A stretch of DNA of 64,000 bases from Aminobacter aminovorans (GTDB taxonomy: Bacteria > Pseudomonadota > Alphaproteobacteria > Rhizobiales > Rhizobiaceae): positions 124,001 through 188,000 of the forward strand of contig NZ_UFSM01000003.1 of NCBI RefSeq assembly GCF_900445235.1, in the 5' to 3' direction. Positions within the stretch are counted from its first letter, which is position 1, and each line of letters starts with the position of its first letter. The notes beneath the pieces are model-generated. The model did no database searches. It saw only the letters and a list, made by a program, of their open reading frames with translations, and was not told the origin of the DNA. A program made the position numbers and the translations under genes. This document shows positions 33,721-44,000 of the stretch, piece by piece.

Positions 33721-35856
33721 ATGAACCAGCAGGCGCACATCCAGACCCCGGCAGAAGCATTCAAATCATGCTTTTCGGCAGTCGCCGCTTATTTAGGGCG
33801 GCCGAGTGCCGAAACCGTTCTGTTCTCCGGCGTTCCCATTTCAGAAACGCGGATCGAGGTCCAGGAAATCAGGCACCTTGCCGAGCGAATCGGCCTCGAG
33901 ACGACCGAGTTCGCGCATCGCGACTTCATGCGCGGCCGCTTCGACCTGCCGGCCATCATCTTTCGCCCCAATCGCCTGCCGATCGCGATACTGGTCGAAC
34001 AAGGCGACGGCGCAGAATTCCTGACCGGACCGCAGGAAGACGGCCGCACGTCGATATCGCGTGCCGAACTGACATCCATTCCGATATCAGGCGGCGTCGG
34101 CTTCTCCATCACCTACGCCAATACCGCCGAAGGCATGAATGTCGGCAATGCGGCCAAGATCGAACGCCCACATTGGCTGTTCGGGACTCTGGGCATGTTC
34201 TGGCGGTCCTATTCGAGGGTGGCGCTGGCGGCGATTTTCATCAACCTTCTGGCCATCGCTTCCCCCATCTTCACCATGAACGTCTATGACCGCATCCTGC
34301 CCAACAAGGCGATCTCATCGCTTTGGGTGCTGGCAATCGGTGTGTCGACCGCAATCCTGTTTGATCTGTTGCTCAAGACGGCGCGCGCGGCCCTTATTGA
34401 CCATGCCGGGCGCAAGGCCGACCTGCGCATCTCCTACATGCTGTTCGAGAAGGTGCTGAACACCTCTCTCAGCGCACGCCCCGCATCCACCGGTGAATAT
34501 GCCAATCGTGTCACCCAATACGAGTTCGTCCGGGAGTTCTTCACCTCCAACACCGTCAGCACCTTCATCGATACCGCCTTCGTCTTCATCTTCCTGCTGG
34601 TGATCTACGCCATATCGGGCTGGCTGGTAATTGTTCCGATCATCGCCTTCGTAGCTGCGGTCGTCATCGGGCTTGTTGCCCAGCAGCGCATTGGCAAGCG
34701 GGTTGCCGCTTCCATGAACGAGTCCTCGCAACGTCAGGCGCTGCTGGTCGAGTCGATATCGACGGTCGAGACGATCAAGTCGCTGCGCGCCGAAGCCTAC
34801 CTGCTACGGAAGTGGCGCGAACATTCCAAGAATGCGGCCAATACGTCAGAAAAGATCAAGCAGCTTTCCGCCGCCGCAGCCAACATGACCCAATTCGTGC
34901 AGCAATTGGTGACTGTTGCGCTGGTGGTGGCAGGTGCCTACGCATTTGACAGCGGATCGATTTCCACCGGCGCCATCATCGCTGCGGTCATGCTCTCGGG
35001 CCGCGCGGTTGCGCCGCTCGGCCAATTGGCGATGACGATCTCCCGCTTCCGTCAGGCAATGCTGTCGCTGCGGGTGTTGAATTCCATCATGCAGCAGCCC
35101 GAGGACCGGCCCGACACAGTAGGCTTCGTCAACCGCCCGATCCGGGTCGGCGCGCTGACGCTTCGCAATGTCGGCTTCGTCTATCCCGGCACCGAGGCGG
35201 AGGTACTGACAGGGGTCAACCTGTCGATCAATCCGGGCGAGCGCATCGGCATCATCGGCCGTATCGGGTCCGGCAAGACGACATTCGGCCGGCTGGTCGG
35301 GCGACTCTATTTGCCAACGACCGGCGAGTTGCTGCTCGACGGCATCGATGTGCGCCAATACCACCCCTCGGAAGTTCGCGCCGCCGTCGGCATCGTCGCC
35401 CAGGCCGGCGACCTGTTTTCAGGCACGATCAAGGAAAACCTCCTGATGGCGCGCCCGGAGGCGACAGACGAGGAAATCATCCTCGCTGCCAAGGCTGCCG
35501 GTGTCGACGAATTCGTTTCGCGCCATCCGCGCGGCTACGACATGAATGTCGGCGAGCGCGGCACCAATCTTTCCGGCGGGCAGAGACAAGCTGTGGCGAT
35601 CGCGCGGCTCCTGCTGACCAAGCCGAAGATCGTCTTCCTTGACGAGCCGTCGGGCTCGATGGACCTGGCGTCCGAGCGCCAGCTCATCAAGCAGCTCAAG
35701 GTCGCCTTCGACGACAAGACCACACTGATCATATCGACCCACCGCTACAGTATGCTTGAAATCGTCGACCGCCTGATCGTGGTCGAACAAGGGCGTGTGG
35801 TTGCGGACGGGCCCAAAGAAAAAGTCATCCAGGCGCTGCAGAAGCCCAGCGGTTGA
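33721..35856 (+). CDS. Type I secretion ABC exporter (LapB-like)
   Basis: The 711-residue protein starts with a peptidase-C39-like domain (about residues 1-140) that lacks the catalytic Cys, as in LapB/HlyB-type exporters. Membrane helices follow (VALAAIFINLLAIASPIFTMNVYDRILPNKAISSLWVLAIGV and further pairs to about 450), then the nucleotide-binding domain. Walker A is GRIGSGKT near residue 513, the signature is LSGGQRQAVAIARLL near 617, and Walker B is KIVFLDEPSGSMDLA. It powers export of the giant adhesin across the inner membrane. The ribosome-binding site is weak. Confidence 0.93.
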   Translation: MNQQAHIQTPAEAFKSCFSAVAAYLGRPSAETVLFSGVPISETRIEVQEIRHLAERIGLETTEFAHRDFMRGRFDLPAIIFRPNRLPIAILVEQGDGAEFLTGPQEDGRTSISRAELTSIPISGGVGFSITYANTAEGMNVGNAAKIERPHWLFGTLGMFWRSYSRVALAAIFINLLAIASPIFTMNVYDRILPNKAISSLWVLAIGVSTAILFDLLLKTARAALIDHAGRKADLRISYMLFEKVLNTSLSARPASTGEYANRVTQYEFVREFFTSNTVSTFIDTAFVFIFLLVIYAISGWLVIVPIIAFVAAVVIGLVAQQRIGKRVAASMNESSQRQALLVESISTVETIKSLRAEAYLLRKWREHSKNAANTSEKIKQLSAAAANMTQFVQQLVTVALVVAGAYAFDSGSISTGAIIAAVMLSGRAVAPLGQLAMTISRFRQAMLSLRVLNSIMQQPEDRPDTVGFVNRPIRVGALTLRNVGFVYPGTEAEVLTGVNLSINPGERIGIIGRIGSGKTTFGRLVGRLYLPTTGELLLDGIDVRQYHPSEVRAAVGIVAQAGDLFSGTIKENLLMARPEATDEEIILAAKAAGVDEFVSRHPRGYDMNVGERGTNLSGGQRQAVAIARLLLTKPKIVFLDEPSGSMDLASERQLIKQLKVAFDDKTTLIISTHRYSMLEIVDRLIVVEQGRVVADGPKEKVIQALQKPSG

Positions 35857-35878
35857 GATTTCGTCGGCGTGAGGAGTG

Positions 35879-35904
35879 ATTATATTGACCTTGTTCAATA
35901 TAAT
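35879..35904 (+). promoter_or_regulatory. 10-bp inverted repeat directly upstream of the adaptor gene
   Basis: ATTATATTGA (35879-35888) and TCAATATAAT (35895-35904) are perfect inverted repeats with a 6-nt loop (CCTTGT). They end immediately before the GGAG ribosome-binding site of the adaptor gene start at 35914. A very short frame, ATG-GAG-TTC-TAA, starts at 35903 and ends overlapping the adaptor ATG (TAATG). This may be an operator for an internal promoter or a hairpin that gates translation. Confidence 0.5.
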
Positions 35905-35913
35905 GGAGTTCTA

Positions 35914-37203
35914 ATGATATCCAGGGAAGACAGGCCGCCACTGTTTGCATCAGCTTCAGTGCTGATCATCGCAGCCCTGTTTGTGGCGTTTGTGGTGTGG
36001 GCGTCATTCGCCGAGATCGACGAGATCGCGCGTGGCGAAGGCAAGGTCATTCCTGCATCCAAGACCCAGATCGTGCAGGCAAGCGAGGCCGGCGTGGTCC
36101 AGGAAATCGCTGTCAAGATTGGCCAGGTGGTCAAGAAGAACGACCTGATCGTCCGGCTCGACAACACTGTCAGCACCTCCAGCCTCGGCGAGCAGCAAGC
36201 CAAGGCGCGAACGCTCAGCGCCCGCATTGCCCGGCTCAAGCAGGAGCAGGAAGGCCGGATCGGCGAGCCTCTTGCTTGCCCTGAGAGCCTCGTGGAGGTC
36301 GCTCCCGAGATCTGCGAAAACGAACAGAAATTGCTCGTGGCGCGCCGGCAGAACTTCGAGACCAAGCTCAACGTGCTGAAGTCGCGGCTGGACCAGCGCG
36401 AAAAGGAACTCAATGAGGCCAAGGTCAATGTCCAGCGCTTGACGGACAGTCTTGGTGTCAGTGACAGGGAGGCCGAGCTCGTCACCTCCATGGTCAAGCG
36501 CAACCTGATGGCAAAGACAGAACAGATCCGTGTCGACCGCGAACAGACGGAGATGCGAGGCCAGCTCAATCTCGCCGATGAGACGATCAAACGGACAGGT
36601 GCTGCAATCGTCGAAGCGAAGCTTCAGGTCGACGAGTTCGGCCTGCAATTGCAGCAGGAGGCACTTGATGAACTGACCCAGGCGCTGGCCGAACTCTCGG
36701 TCGTGGAAGAGACGATTCGTGGCGCCACAGACAGGGTTGCCCGCACCGACATCCGCTCGCCTGTGGACGGCATTGTCAACACGCTAGACGTCAACACGCT
36801 GGGCGCCTTCGTCCAGCCCGGCGCTGTCGTGGCCGGCATCGTGCCGACGTCCGAGACGTTGCTCGTCGAGGCACGCGTCTCGCCGCGCGACGTCGCCTTC
36901 ATCCGCCCGGACCAAAAGGCACTGATCAAGGTCTCGGCCTATGATTTTTCGATCTTCGGCGGTCTCGACGGCAAGGTGCAGAACATCACCGCCGACAGCC
37001 TCGTCGACCAGAATACCGGGGAACCCTACTATCAGGTCCGGGTCTCGACCGACCGCTCTGTGCTGGAACGGGACGGCAAGTCCTACTCCATCATTCCCGG
37101 CATGATCAGCACGGTGGAGATCATCACCGGGCGCAAGACGATCCTGAGCTACCTGCTGAAACCCATCAACAAGGCGCGCGACGAGGCGCTCCATGAACGA
37201 TAG
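35914..37203 (+). CDS. HlyD-family type I secretion membrane-fusion protein (LapC-like)
   Basis: ATG 35914 (MISRED) with TGGAG upstream gives 429 residues; a GTG at 35869 lies before the inverted repeat and is less likely. One N-terminal membrane helix (VLIIAALFVAFVVWASF) is followed by a lipoyl half-motif (GKVIPASKTQIVQASEAGVVQEIAVKIGQVVKKNDLIVRLD), a long coiled coil (about residues 85-270), the second half-motif (IRSPVDGIVNTLDVNTLGAFVQPGAVVAGIVP) and a beta-barrel. It bridges the inner-membrane exporter and TolC. Its 3' end overlaps the RHH gene by 11 nt. Confidence 0.92.
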   Translation: MISREDRPPLFASASVLIIAALFVAFVVWASFAEIDEIARGEGKVIPASKTQIVQASEAGVVQEIAVKIGQVVKKNDLIVRLDNTVSTSSLGEQQAKARTLSARIARLKQEQEGRIGEPLACPESLVEVAPEICENEQKLLVARRQNFETKLNVLKSRLDQREKELNEAKVNVQRLTDSLGVSDREAELVTSMVKRNLMAKTEQIRVDREQTEMRGQLNLADETIKRTGAAIVEAKLQVDEFGLQLQQEALDELTQALAELSVVEETIRGATDRVARTDIRSPVDGIVNTLDVNTLGAFVQPGAVVAGIVPTSETLLVEARVSPRDVAFIRPDQKALIKVSAYDFSIFGGLDGKVQNITADSLVDQNTGEPYYQVRVSTDRSVLERDGKSYSIIPGMISTVEIITGRKTILSYLLKPINKARDEALHER

Positions 37204-37825
37204 TGGAGCGGCGCCTGGTGGACCCGCACTCCACATCTATTCCGCCGACGATCTGAAATCGGACTTTCGCGTTGTCGTACGCCAGGGCACGCGACGCGGC
37301 ATCAAGCTCGAGCGCGTTTTTTGGGCAACGCTGAAACAACTCGCTGAAGACAAGCGCCTGACGCTTGGCGAAATAGTCGACGAGATCGAACGTTCCAACA
37401 ACGAAACCGGCAACCTTACCTCGGCCATTCGTGTCGCTTGCCTGCGCTGGATGACCGATCAAAGCGCAGCGCTGGCCAAGCTGGCCTCGTTGCGCACCAT
37501 CAATGCGATCCTGGGTGCCTGCCCGGCACCGGCATTCGCATTGTCGTCGACAAAAAAGATCCTGACCTTCAACCCCGCCTTCCAGAACCTGGTCAAACGG
37601 CATTTGCCGGTCGGATTTGGTGAAGAAGCACGCCGCGACCTCAGGTTGTCCCTCGACCTGAATGTCGCCGACATCTTCACAAGGCTCGACGCCAACTACG
37701 GCGTGCCGATTGCCAGCGGCTTCGTCATCGCTACAGCCGAGCGGCGCTATCGCGGCCAGCTCAACATCGTCCGCGCGCCGGTCAAGTCGCCGGATCTGCT
37801 GCTCTCCTTCGTCGTCAACGGATAG
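37193..37825 (+). CDS. Ribbon-helix-helix domain protein with PAS-like C-terminus
   Basis: The 210-residue protein has, at residues about 30-88, a segment like the RHH_4 ribbon-helix-helix family (GTRRGIKLERVFWATLKQLAEDKRLTLGEIVDEIERSN...LTSAIRVACLRWM). From about residue 108 to 205 a second domain resembles a PAS fold (APAFALSSTKKILTFNPAFQNLVKRHLP...). It overlaps the adaptor gene by 11 nt and lies 231 nt before the adhesin gene. It may be a DNA-binding sensor that adjusts expression of the adhesin or exporter. The PAS call is my reading of the pattern and is uncertain. Confidence 0.65.
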   Translation: MNDSGAAPGGPALHIYSADDLKSDFRVVVRQGTRRGIKLERVFWATLKQLAEDKRLTLGEIVDEIERSNNETGNLTSAIRVACLRWMTDQSAALAKLASLRTINAILGACPAPAFALSSTKKILTFNPAFQNLVKRHLPVGFGEEARRDLRLSLDLNVADIFTRLDANYGVPIASGFVIATAERRYRGQLNIVRAPVKSPDLLLSFVVNG

Positions 37826-38056
37826 TTGTGAACACGATTCCTGACATTGACGGGAGACCTTGTTCGATACTCTCGACACTTCGCGAAAATCTGTTCGGCA
37901 ATGTCCTTCCGGCGTATCTGACTTCGCTAAATTAACCACCCGTCAAGTTTTCATGTTGGCCTGCATATGGGGATATGCAGCTTTGCGCACGCCCCCGTTG
38001 CAATCACTCAAATCTCGCTGCTCTGCTACGGCCAGCAAGAAATTTGGGGATGGGCT

Positions 38057-41000
38057 ATGGCAACCTCCGTTGACCAGGGAAATCTGTCGGCATCTGCAAC
38101 TGGTAGCGACGCGCTGCTCGAACGGGCGGTGCCATTGTCGGAAGCACAGCTTCTCGCGCAGGCGACCGAGCCTGCAACGAAGGCCGATCCTGTTCCCGTC
38201 GATGCCGGCTCCGGCCAGCCCATCCAGGCTGCCCAGCCGAATGCAGCGCCACCGGCCCAGGCCAATCCAGCTGAATACGCGGCCGACGCCTCGAATGTCG
38301 TCCATCTGCCTGCCAATATCTCCGTCGACAACATCAAGGTCGACGGCAAGAACCTGATCCTCGAGCAGGCCGACGGCACCGAGATCGTCGTCAAGGATGC
38401 CGCCTCCAACGTGCCGACCTTCATGCTCGGCGACGTCGAGCTCCCGCGTGTCGCCTTGATCGCAGCGCTTGAAGCTGGCGGCGTCGATGTCGCATTTGGC
38501 CCCGACGGATCGATTTCGGTCGGACCTGGTTCGGCCAACAGCTCCGGCGGCAATTTTGAGGCCCCTATTGGTGGTATCGGCAATGGCTTCGACCTTTCGG
38601 CCCTGCTGCCGCCGACGGCGCTGCAATTCCCGCAATACGAGTACCGCGAACTCTATGCCGGCCTTGAAGAACGGGATACCGAACCGACGATCGATGTCGG
38701 CACCGGGTTCTTTGTCGATGAAGAGGCGCTCTCTGACGGATCCAATCCCGGCAGCGATGTCGAGCAGGCGTCCGGCTCGTTCAACATTTCATCCGGCAAT
38801 GACATCGGCAGCCTGGTTATCAATGGCATCGACGTCACAAATGGCGGCCAGGTCACAGGCACCTACGGCACACTGACCGTTACCGGTGACCCGCAAAGCG
38901 GATATAGCTGGACTTACGTCCTCAACGACAACACCCTGGACCACCTCGACAAAACGTCGACCGGTACCGCCGAAGGCATCTTCGACAGCTTCAACGTGGT
39001 GGTTACCGATACTGACGGCGATCCAGCTTCGGCCACGCTCAACATTGATGTCCTGGATGACGGCCCGACGCTCAGCGTTCAGGCAAACACGGAAACGTCC
39101 GGCGGCCTCGTCATCGAGCTGGACGAATCCGTCGGCCCGGACCGCTACAACACCGGCGAAGTCGAGAGCGGCACCAACACCAACACAGATGATGCAGCGC
39201 CCGCACTGGCGCAGAACGCTACAGCACTGGTCGGCGGCCTTGCTTCGCTGTTTTCCGTCGGCGGTGTCTACGGCGCTGACGGCGCAGGCCAAACTATCGG
39301 TTCGTTCTCGTTCACCGGCATTCCGGATGCAGGCCTCGCCACCAACCTGTCGGCAACCGACGGCGGCGCGATCACGCTGTTTCTGGAAGGCGGCGAGATC
39401 ATCGGCCGCGACACCGACAACAACATGGTGCTCAAGATCGCCATCGTTGGCGCGCCCGGCTCCGAGCAGCTGCAGACGACGCTTTATGAAGCGCTCGACC
39501 ATGGCCAGGATTCCAACCAGTTCGATTCCGGCCAGATCCTGGCGCTGACCCAGGGCAACAAGATCGAGCTGCAATATGAGGTCACACGCACCGACGGCGA
39601 CGGTGACAGCATCACCCAGACGGCGACCGTGCCGCTGGCCGACAGCCAGGGCTCCGGCTTCGTCTTCGACGACGACGGTCCCAGCCTGACGGTTGCCGCC
39701 AATGAGGGTGCGGCTGCCCAGCTTGCCGTTGAACTCGACGAAACCGTCGGCGCCGACCGCTACAACACTGGCGAGGTCGAGAGCGGCACCAACACCAACA
39801 CCGATGATGCCGCGGGCGTTCTGGCGCAGGTTTCGAGCAATGTGACCGGCGGCCTGACGCAGCTCTTCACCATCGGCGGCGACTTCGGCTCGGACGGCCC
39901 GGGTAAGGTCACCAGCACGCTGAGCTTCACCGGCATTCCGGACGCAGGCCTTGCCACCAACCTGTCGGCAACCGACGGCGGCGCGATCACGCTGTTCCTC
40001 GAAGGCGACGAGATCATCGGCCGCGACACCGACAACAACATGGTGCTCAAGATCGCCATCGTTGGCGCGCCCGGCTCCGAGCAGCTGCAGACGACGCTTT
40101 ATGAAGCGCTCGACCATGGCCAGGATTCCAACCAGTTCGATTCCAGCCAGATCCTGGCGCTGACCCAGGGCAACAAGATCGAGCTGCAATATGAGGTCAC
40201 ACGCACCGACGGCGACGGTGACAGCATCACCCAGACGGCGACCGTGCCGCTGGCCGACAGCCAGGGCTCCGGCTTCGTCTTCGACGACGACGGTCCCAGC
40301 CTGACGGTTGCCGCCAATGAGGGTGCGGCTGCCCAGCTTGCCGTTGAACTCGACGAAACCGTCGGCGCCGACCGCTACAACACTGGCGAGGTCGAGAGCG
40401 GCACCAACACCAACACCGATGATGCCGCGGGCGTTCTGGCGCAGGTTTCGAGCAATGTGACCGGCGGCCTGACGCAGCTCTTCACCATCGGCGGCGACTT
40501 CGGCTCGGACGGCCCGGGTAAGGTCACCAGCACGCTGAGCTTCACCGGCATTCCGGACGCAGGCCTTGCCACCAACCTGTCGGCAACCGACGGCGGCGCG
40601 ATCACGCTGTTCCTCGAAGGCGGCGAGATCATCGGCCGCGACACCGACAACAACATGGTGCTCAAGATCGCCATCGTTGGCGCGCCCGGCTCCGAGCAGC
40701 TGCAGACGACGCTTTATGAAGCGCTCGACCATGGCCAGGATTCCAACCAGTTCGATTCCGGCCAGATCCTGGCGCTGACCCAGGGCAACAAGATCGAGCT
40801 GCAATATGAGGTCACACGCACCGACGGCGACGGTGACAGCATCACCCAGACGGCGACCGTGCCGCTGGCCGACAGCCAGGGCTCCGGCTTCGTCTTCGAC
40901 GACGACGGTCCGAAGCTCGCCGGCAAGGCCCAGCTCGTCGCAACTGTCGACGAAGACGGGCTTGGCAATAGCCAATCCACAGGCAATGCAGACGCCGGCA

Positions 41001-44000
41001 AAACAGGCGAAGTGACCGGGACCAACCTGGCCGTCGCAACGGGCAATGCGGGTGCGCTGCTGTCGCTTGTCGATTTCGGCCAGGATGGGCCTCACCCGAC
41101 AAAAGCATTCAGCCTCCTCACCCAGGCTATTCCGGTGGACTCCGGCTTCAATTCAAAAGGCGGCGATGTCGTCATCGTTTCCGACGGAACGACCTTGACG
41201 GGCTATGTCAATGTCGGAGGCGGCGCGGGATTTGACGCGGGTACCGACCGGGCTGTCTTCACGCTCGTGGTGGGCGGCGATGGCTCCTATGTCTTTACCT
41301 TGATCGACCAGATCGATCACCCTGCCCTGACCGGACAACCGGGTGACGACGCCGAAAACCTGCTCACCGACAGCGGCATCGACCTGTCGTCGTTTGTCGT
41401 GGCCATGGATGGCGACGGAGACACCATTGGTCTGGGCGCAGGCTCGTTCCAGGTCCAGGTGCTCGACGATATCCCGACGATCATCGCCCGCGACGCCGAT
41501 TCGACGACGACCACGACGACGGAAACGATTGTCTACACGCTGCAGGCGGGAAATACCGACGTTCGCGGCATGGATGGCACCGGCAACCATGACATCAAGC
41601 TGACGGGTATCGACGTCAACGAAGGCGACAATTCCGTCAACACCACGGGCACCAAGATCGGCGTCGGCGACGGCCAGATCATCGACGGCTATGAAACCCA
41701 TCCGAAGACAACTGGTCCCGAAATCCTGACGATGGATTTCGTCAACAACCTGTCCATCACGCCCAACAATCCCAACCCGCCGATTGTCACCGATGGCGGC
41801 TCGTACGACGTCAGTTCGGTCACCTTCAGTATCGATGTTGCCGAAGCGAAGGGAATCGAGTCCGCCGTCCTGTTCATCGGCGCCAAGGATGGCGGTGCAT
41901 TCGAGGCTGTCACCGTCAAGATCAACGGTGTCTCGATCGTGGGCACCCCCGTCTTCGAGGGGGGAGTCCAGGTCGGCTACGCCTTCGGCAGTGTGCCCGA
42001 CGGTGCCACCATCGAGGTCACCGGCAACACGCCCTTCGACCAGCTTAGGGTTGGCAACTACAACGGCTTCACCTTCGACTCGACCGCTGGCGGGACGGAC
42101 ACGACGCTCACGGGCGGCAATCCGTTCAAAATCTACGGGATCGAGGCGAAGGTCACTATCACGACCACGGTGACCGAGGTCTTCCGTGTCAGTCATGACG
42201 AGTCTGCCGGCGTCAATACCGGCAGCGATCCTAATCCGGCCAACGACGTCGCTCTGGTGCCTCACCCGGCGCTGATCGATGGCGCCTTCGGTTATGCCAA
42301 GTCGTCGGCATCCGTACTGACGCTGTTCCAGAATGTTTCAGTCGGTGCGGACGATGACGCCACCTTTGCCTATGCGATTACCGACGCCAACGGCAACGCG
42401 CTCAGCAATGTCGATTCCGGGCTGAAGAGCCTCGACGGCACGGCGATCATGCTCTCCACCGACGGAAATGGTGTCCTGGTCGGCACTGCCGGCGGCGAAA
42501 CCGTTTTCAAAGTCTATGTCGACGTTGATGGCACCGTCTGGATTGCTCAATACAAGCCGATTGCACATGCAATTGACGGCTCGAGCGCGGCCGCCTTCGA
42601 TGACATCGCGACAATCGCAGCGGAGCTTCACGTCAAGGCGACGATCACTGACTTCGACGGCGATTCGACTTCGGCGGTTTCCGATGTGGCACTTGCCATC
42701 GACTTCCAGGACGACGGTCCCGTTGCCCAGAACGACCAGAACTCGGTCACCGAGGACGGTCCCGTTTCGGCCAGCGGCAACGTGGTCACGGATGGACCGG
42801 GAGCAGACGCCACCGGCACGGACGGCTTTGGTTCGATCGCATGGGATGGCGCTGCGGGAACTGTTGTCGCCGGCACCTATGGCCAGCTCACCGTCGGCGT
42901 CGACGGCAGCTATACCTACACGCTCTACACGCAGGCACAGAACCCTGCGGGCTATGCCGCCGTGCAGGGGCTTTCCGCCAACGAGACGCTTGCGGAGTCG
43001 TTCGACTACACCTTGACCGATGGCGACGGCGATAGCTCGCCGGCAACGCTGATCATCACCATCAATGGTGCTGACGACGGCGTGACAATTGGTGGGCTGA
43101 CCCCGAGCGCTGAAGGCGGCGACGCCGTCGTCGACGAAAAGGGCCTGCCGCCTCGCTCCGGGGAACCTGCCGGCTCCGGCGAGGCGTTGCCCAACCCGAA
43201 CGACAATTCGGACACGTCGGAAACGACCACCGGCAATTTCAACTTCACTTCGCCTGACGGGCTGCAGTCGCTGACGATCGCCGGAACAGTGATCAGCTAC
43301 GCCCAGCTTGCCGCCTCGGGCAGCACGCCCATCACCATCGCCGGCGGCCCCGCCTACGGCACGCTGATCATCAACGGCTTCACCGGAACCCAGGCCGGCG
43401 GTACGGTCCAGTACCGCTTCACCCTGACCGACAACCTAGCCACACATCCCGACAACGCCCTCAGCGGCGTCGATGGCGACAGCGACCGTGGCTCCGCCGA
43501 TCAACTATTCGCCGATTATGCGATCTCGGTTACCGACACCGACGGCAGCTCTGCGCCTGGAACCCTGTCAATCGCAATCAACGACGATGGCCCGACGGCC
43601 AACAACGACGTTGCCACGCAGGGTGCTGAGAACCAGGCGTTCACGATCAATGCGTTTGCCAACGACGTGTTCGGCGCCGACGGCGTCGACATCGACAACA
43701 ACCCGGCGGTGGCGGTGACCTTCACCCAGCCGACGCAGGGCGTCGTCACCTATAATGCGGCCACCGGCCTGTTCACCTACACGCCGAATGCCGGCGCCGG
43801 CAGCAGCTCGACCGCCGACAGCTTCACCTACACCATCAAGGACGGCGACGGCGACGTCTCGACCGCAACCGTGTCGCTGACCCTTGCCGCGGATTCGACC
43901 CCGACGGTCACCGTGACCGACGGCATCGTCGACGAGAAGGGCCTTGCCAACGGTTCCGGCGAGGTTGCCAACCCGGCTGCCAACACCGACAACTCCGAGA

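Noticed and set aside
37967..38056. Earlier ATG for the adhesin
   Set aside because: The added 30 residues (MGICSFAHAPVAITQISLLC and onward) do not resemble adhesin N-termini, and ATG 38057 has a better ribosome-binding site. It remains possible.
38789..41095. A 768-codon antisense frame over the 615-bp repeats
   Set aside because: It is a shadow of the adhesin coding strand, without recognisable domains or a ribosome-binding site.
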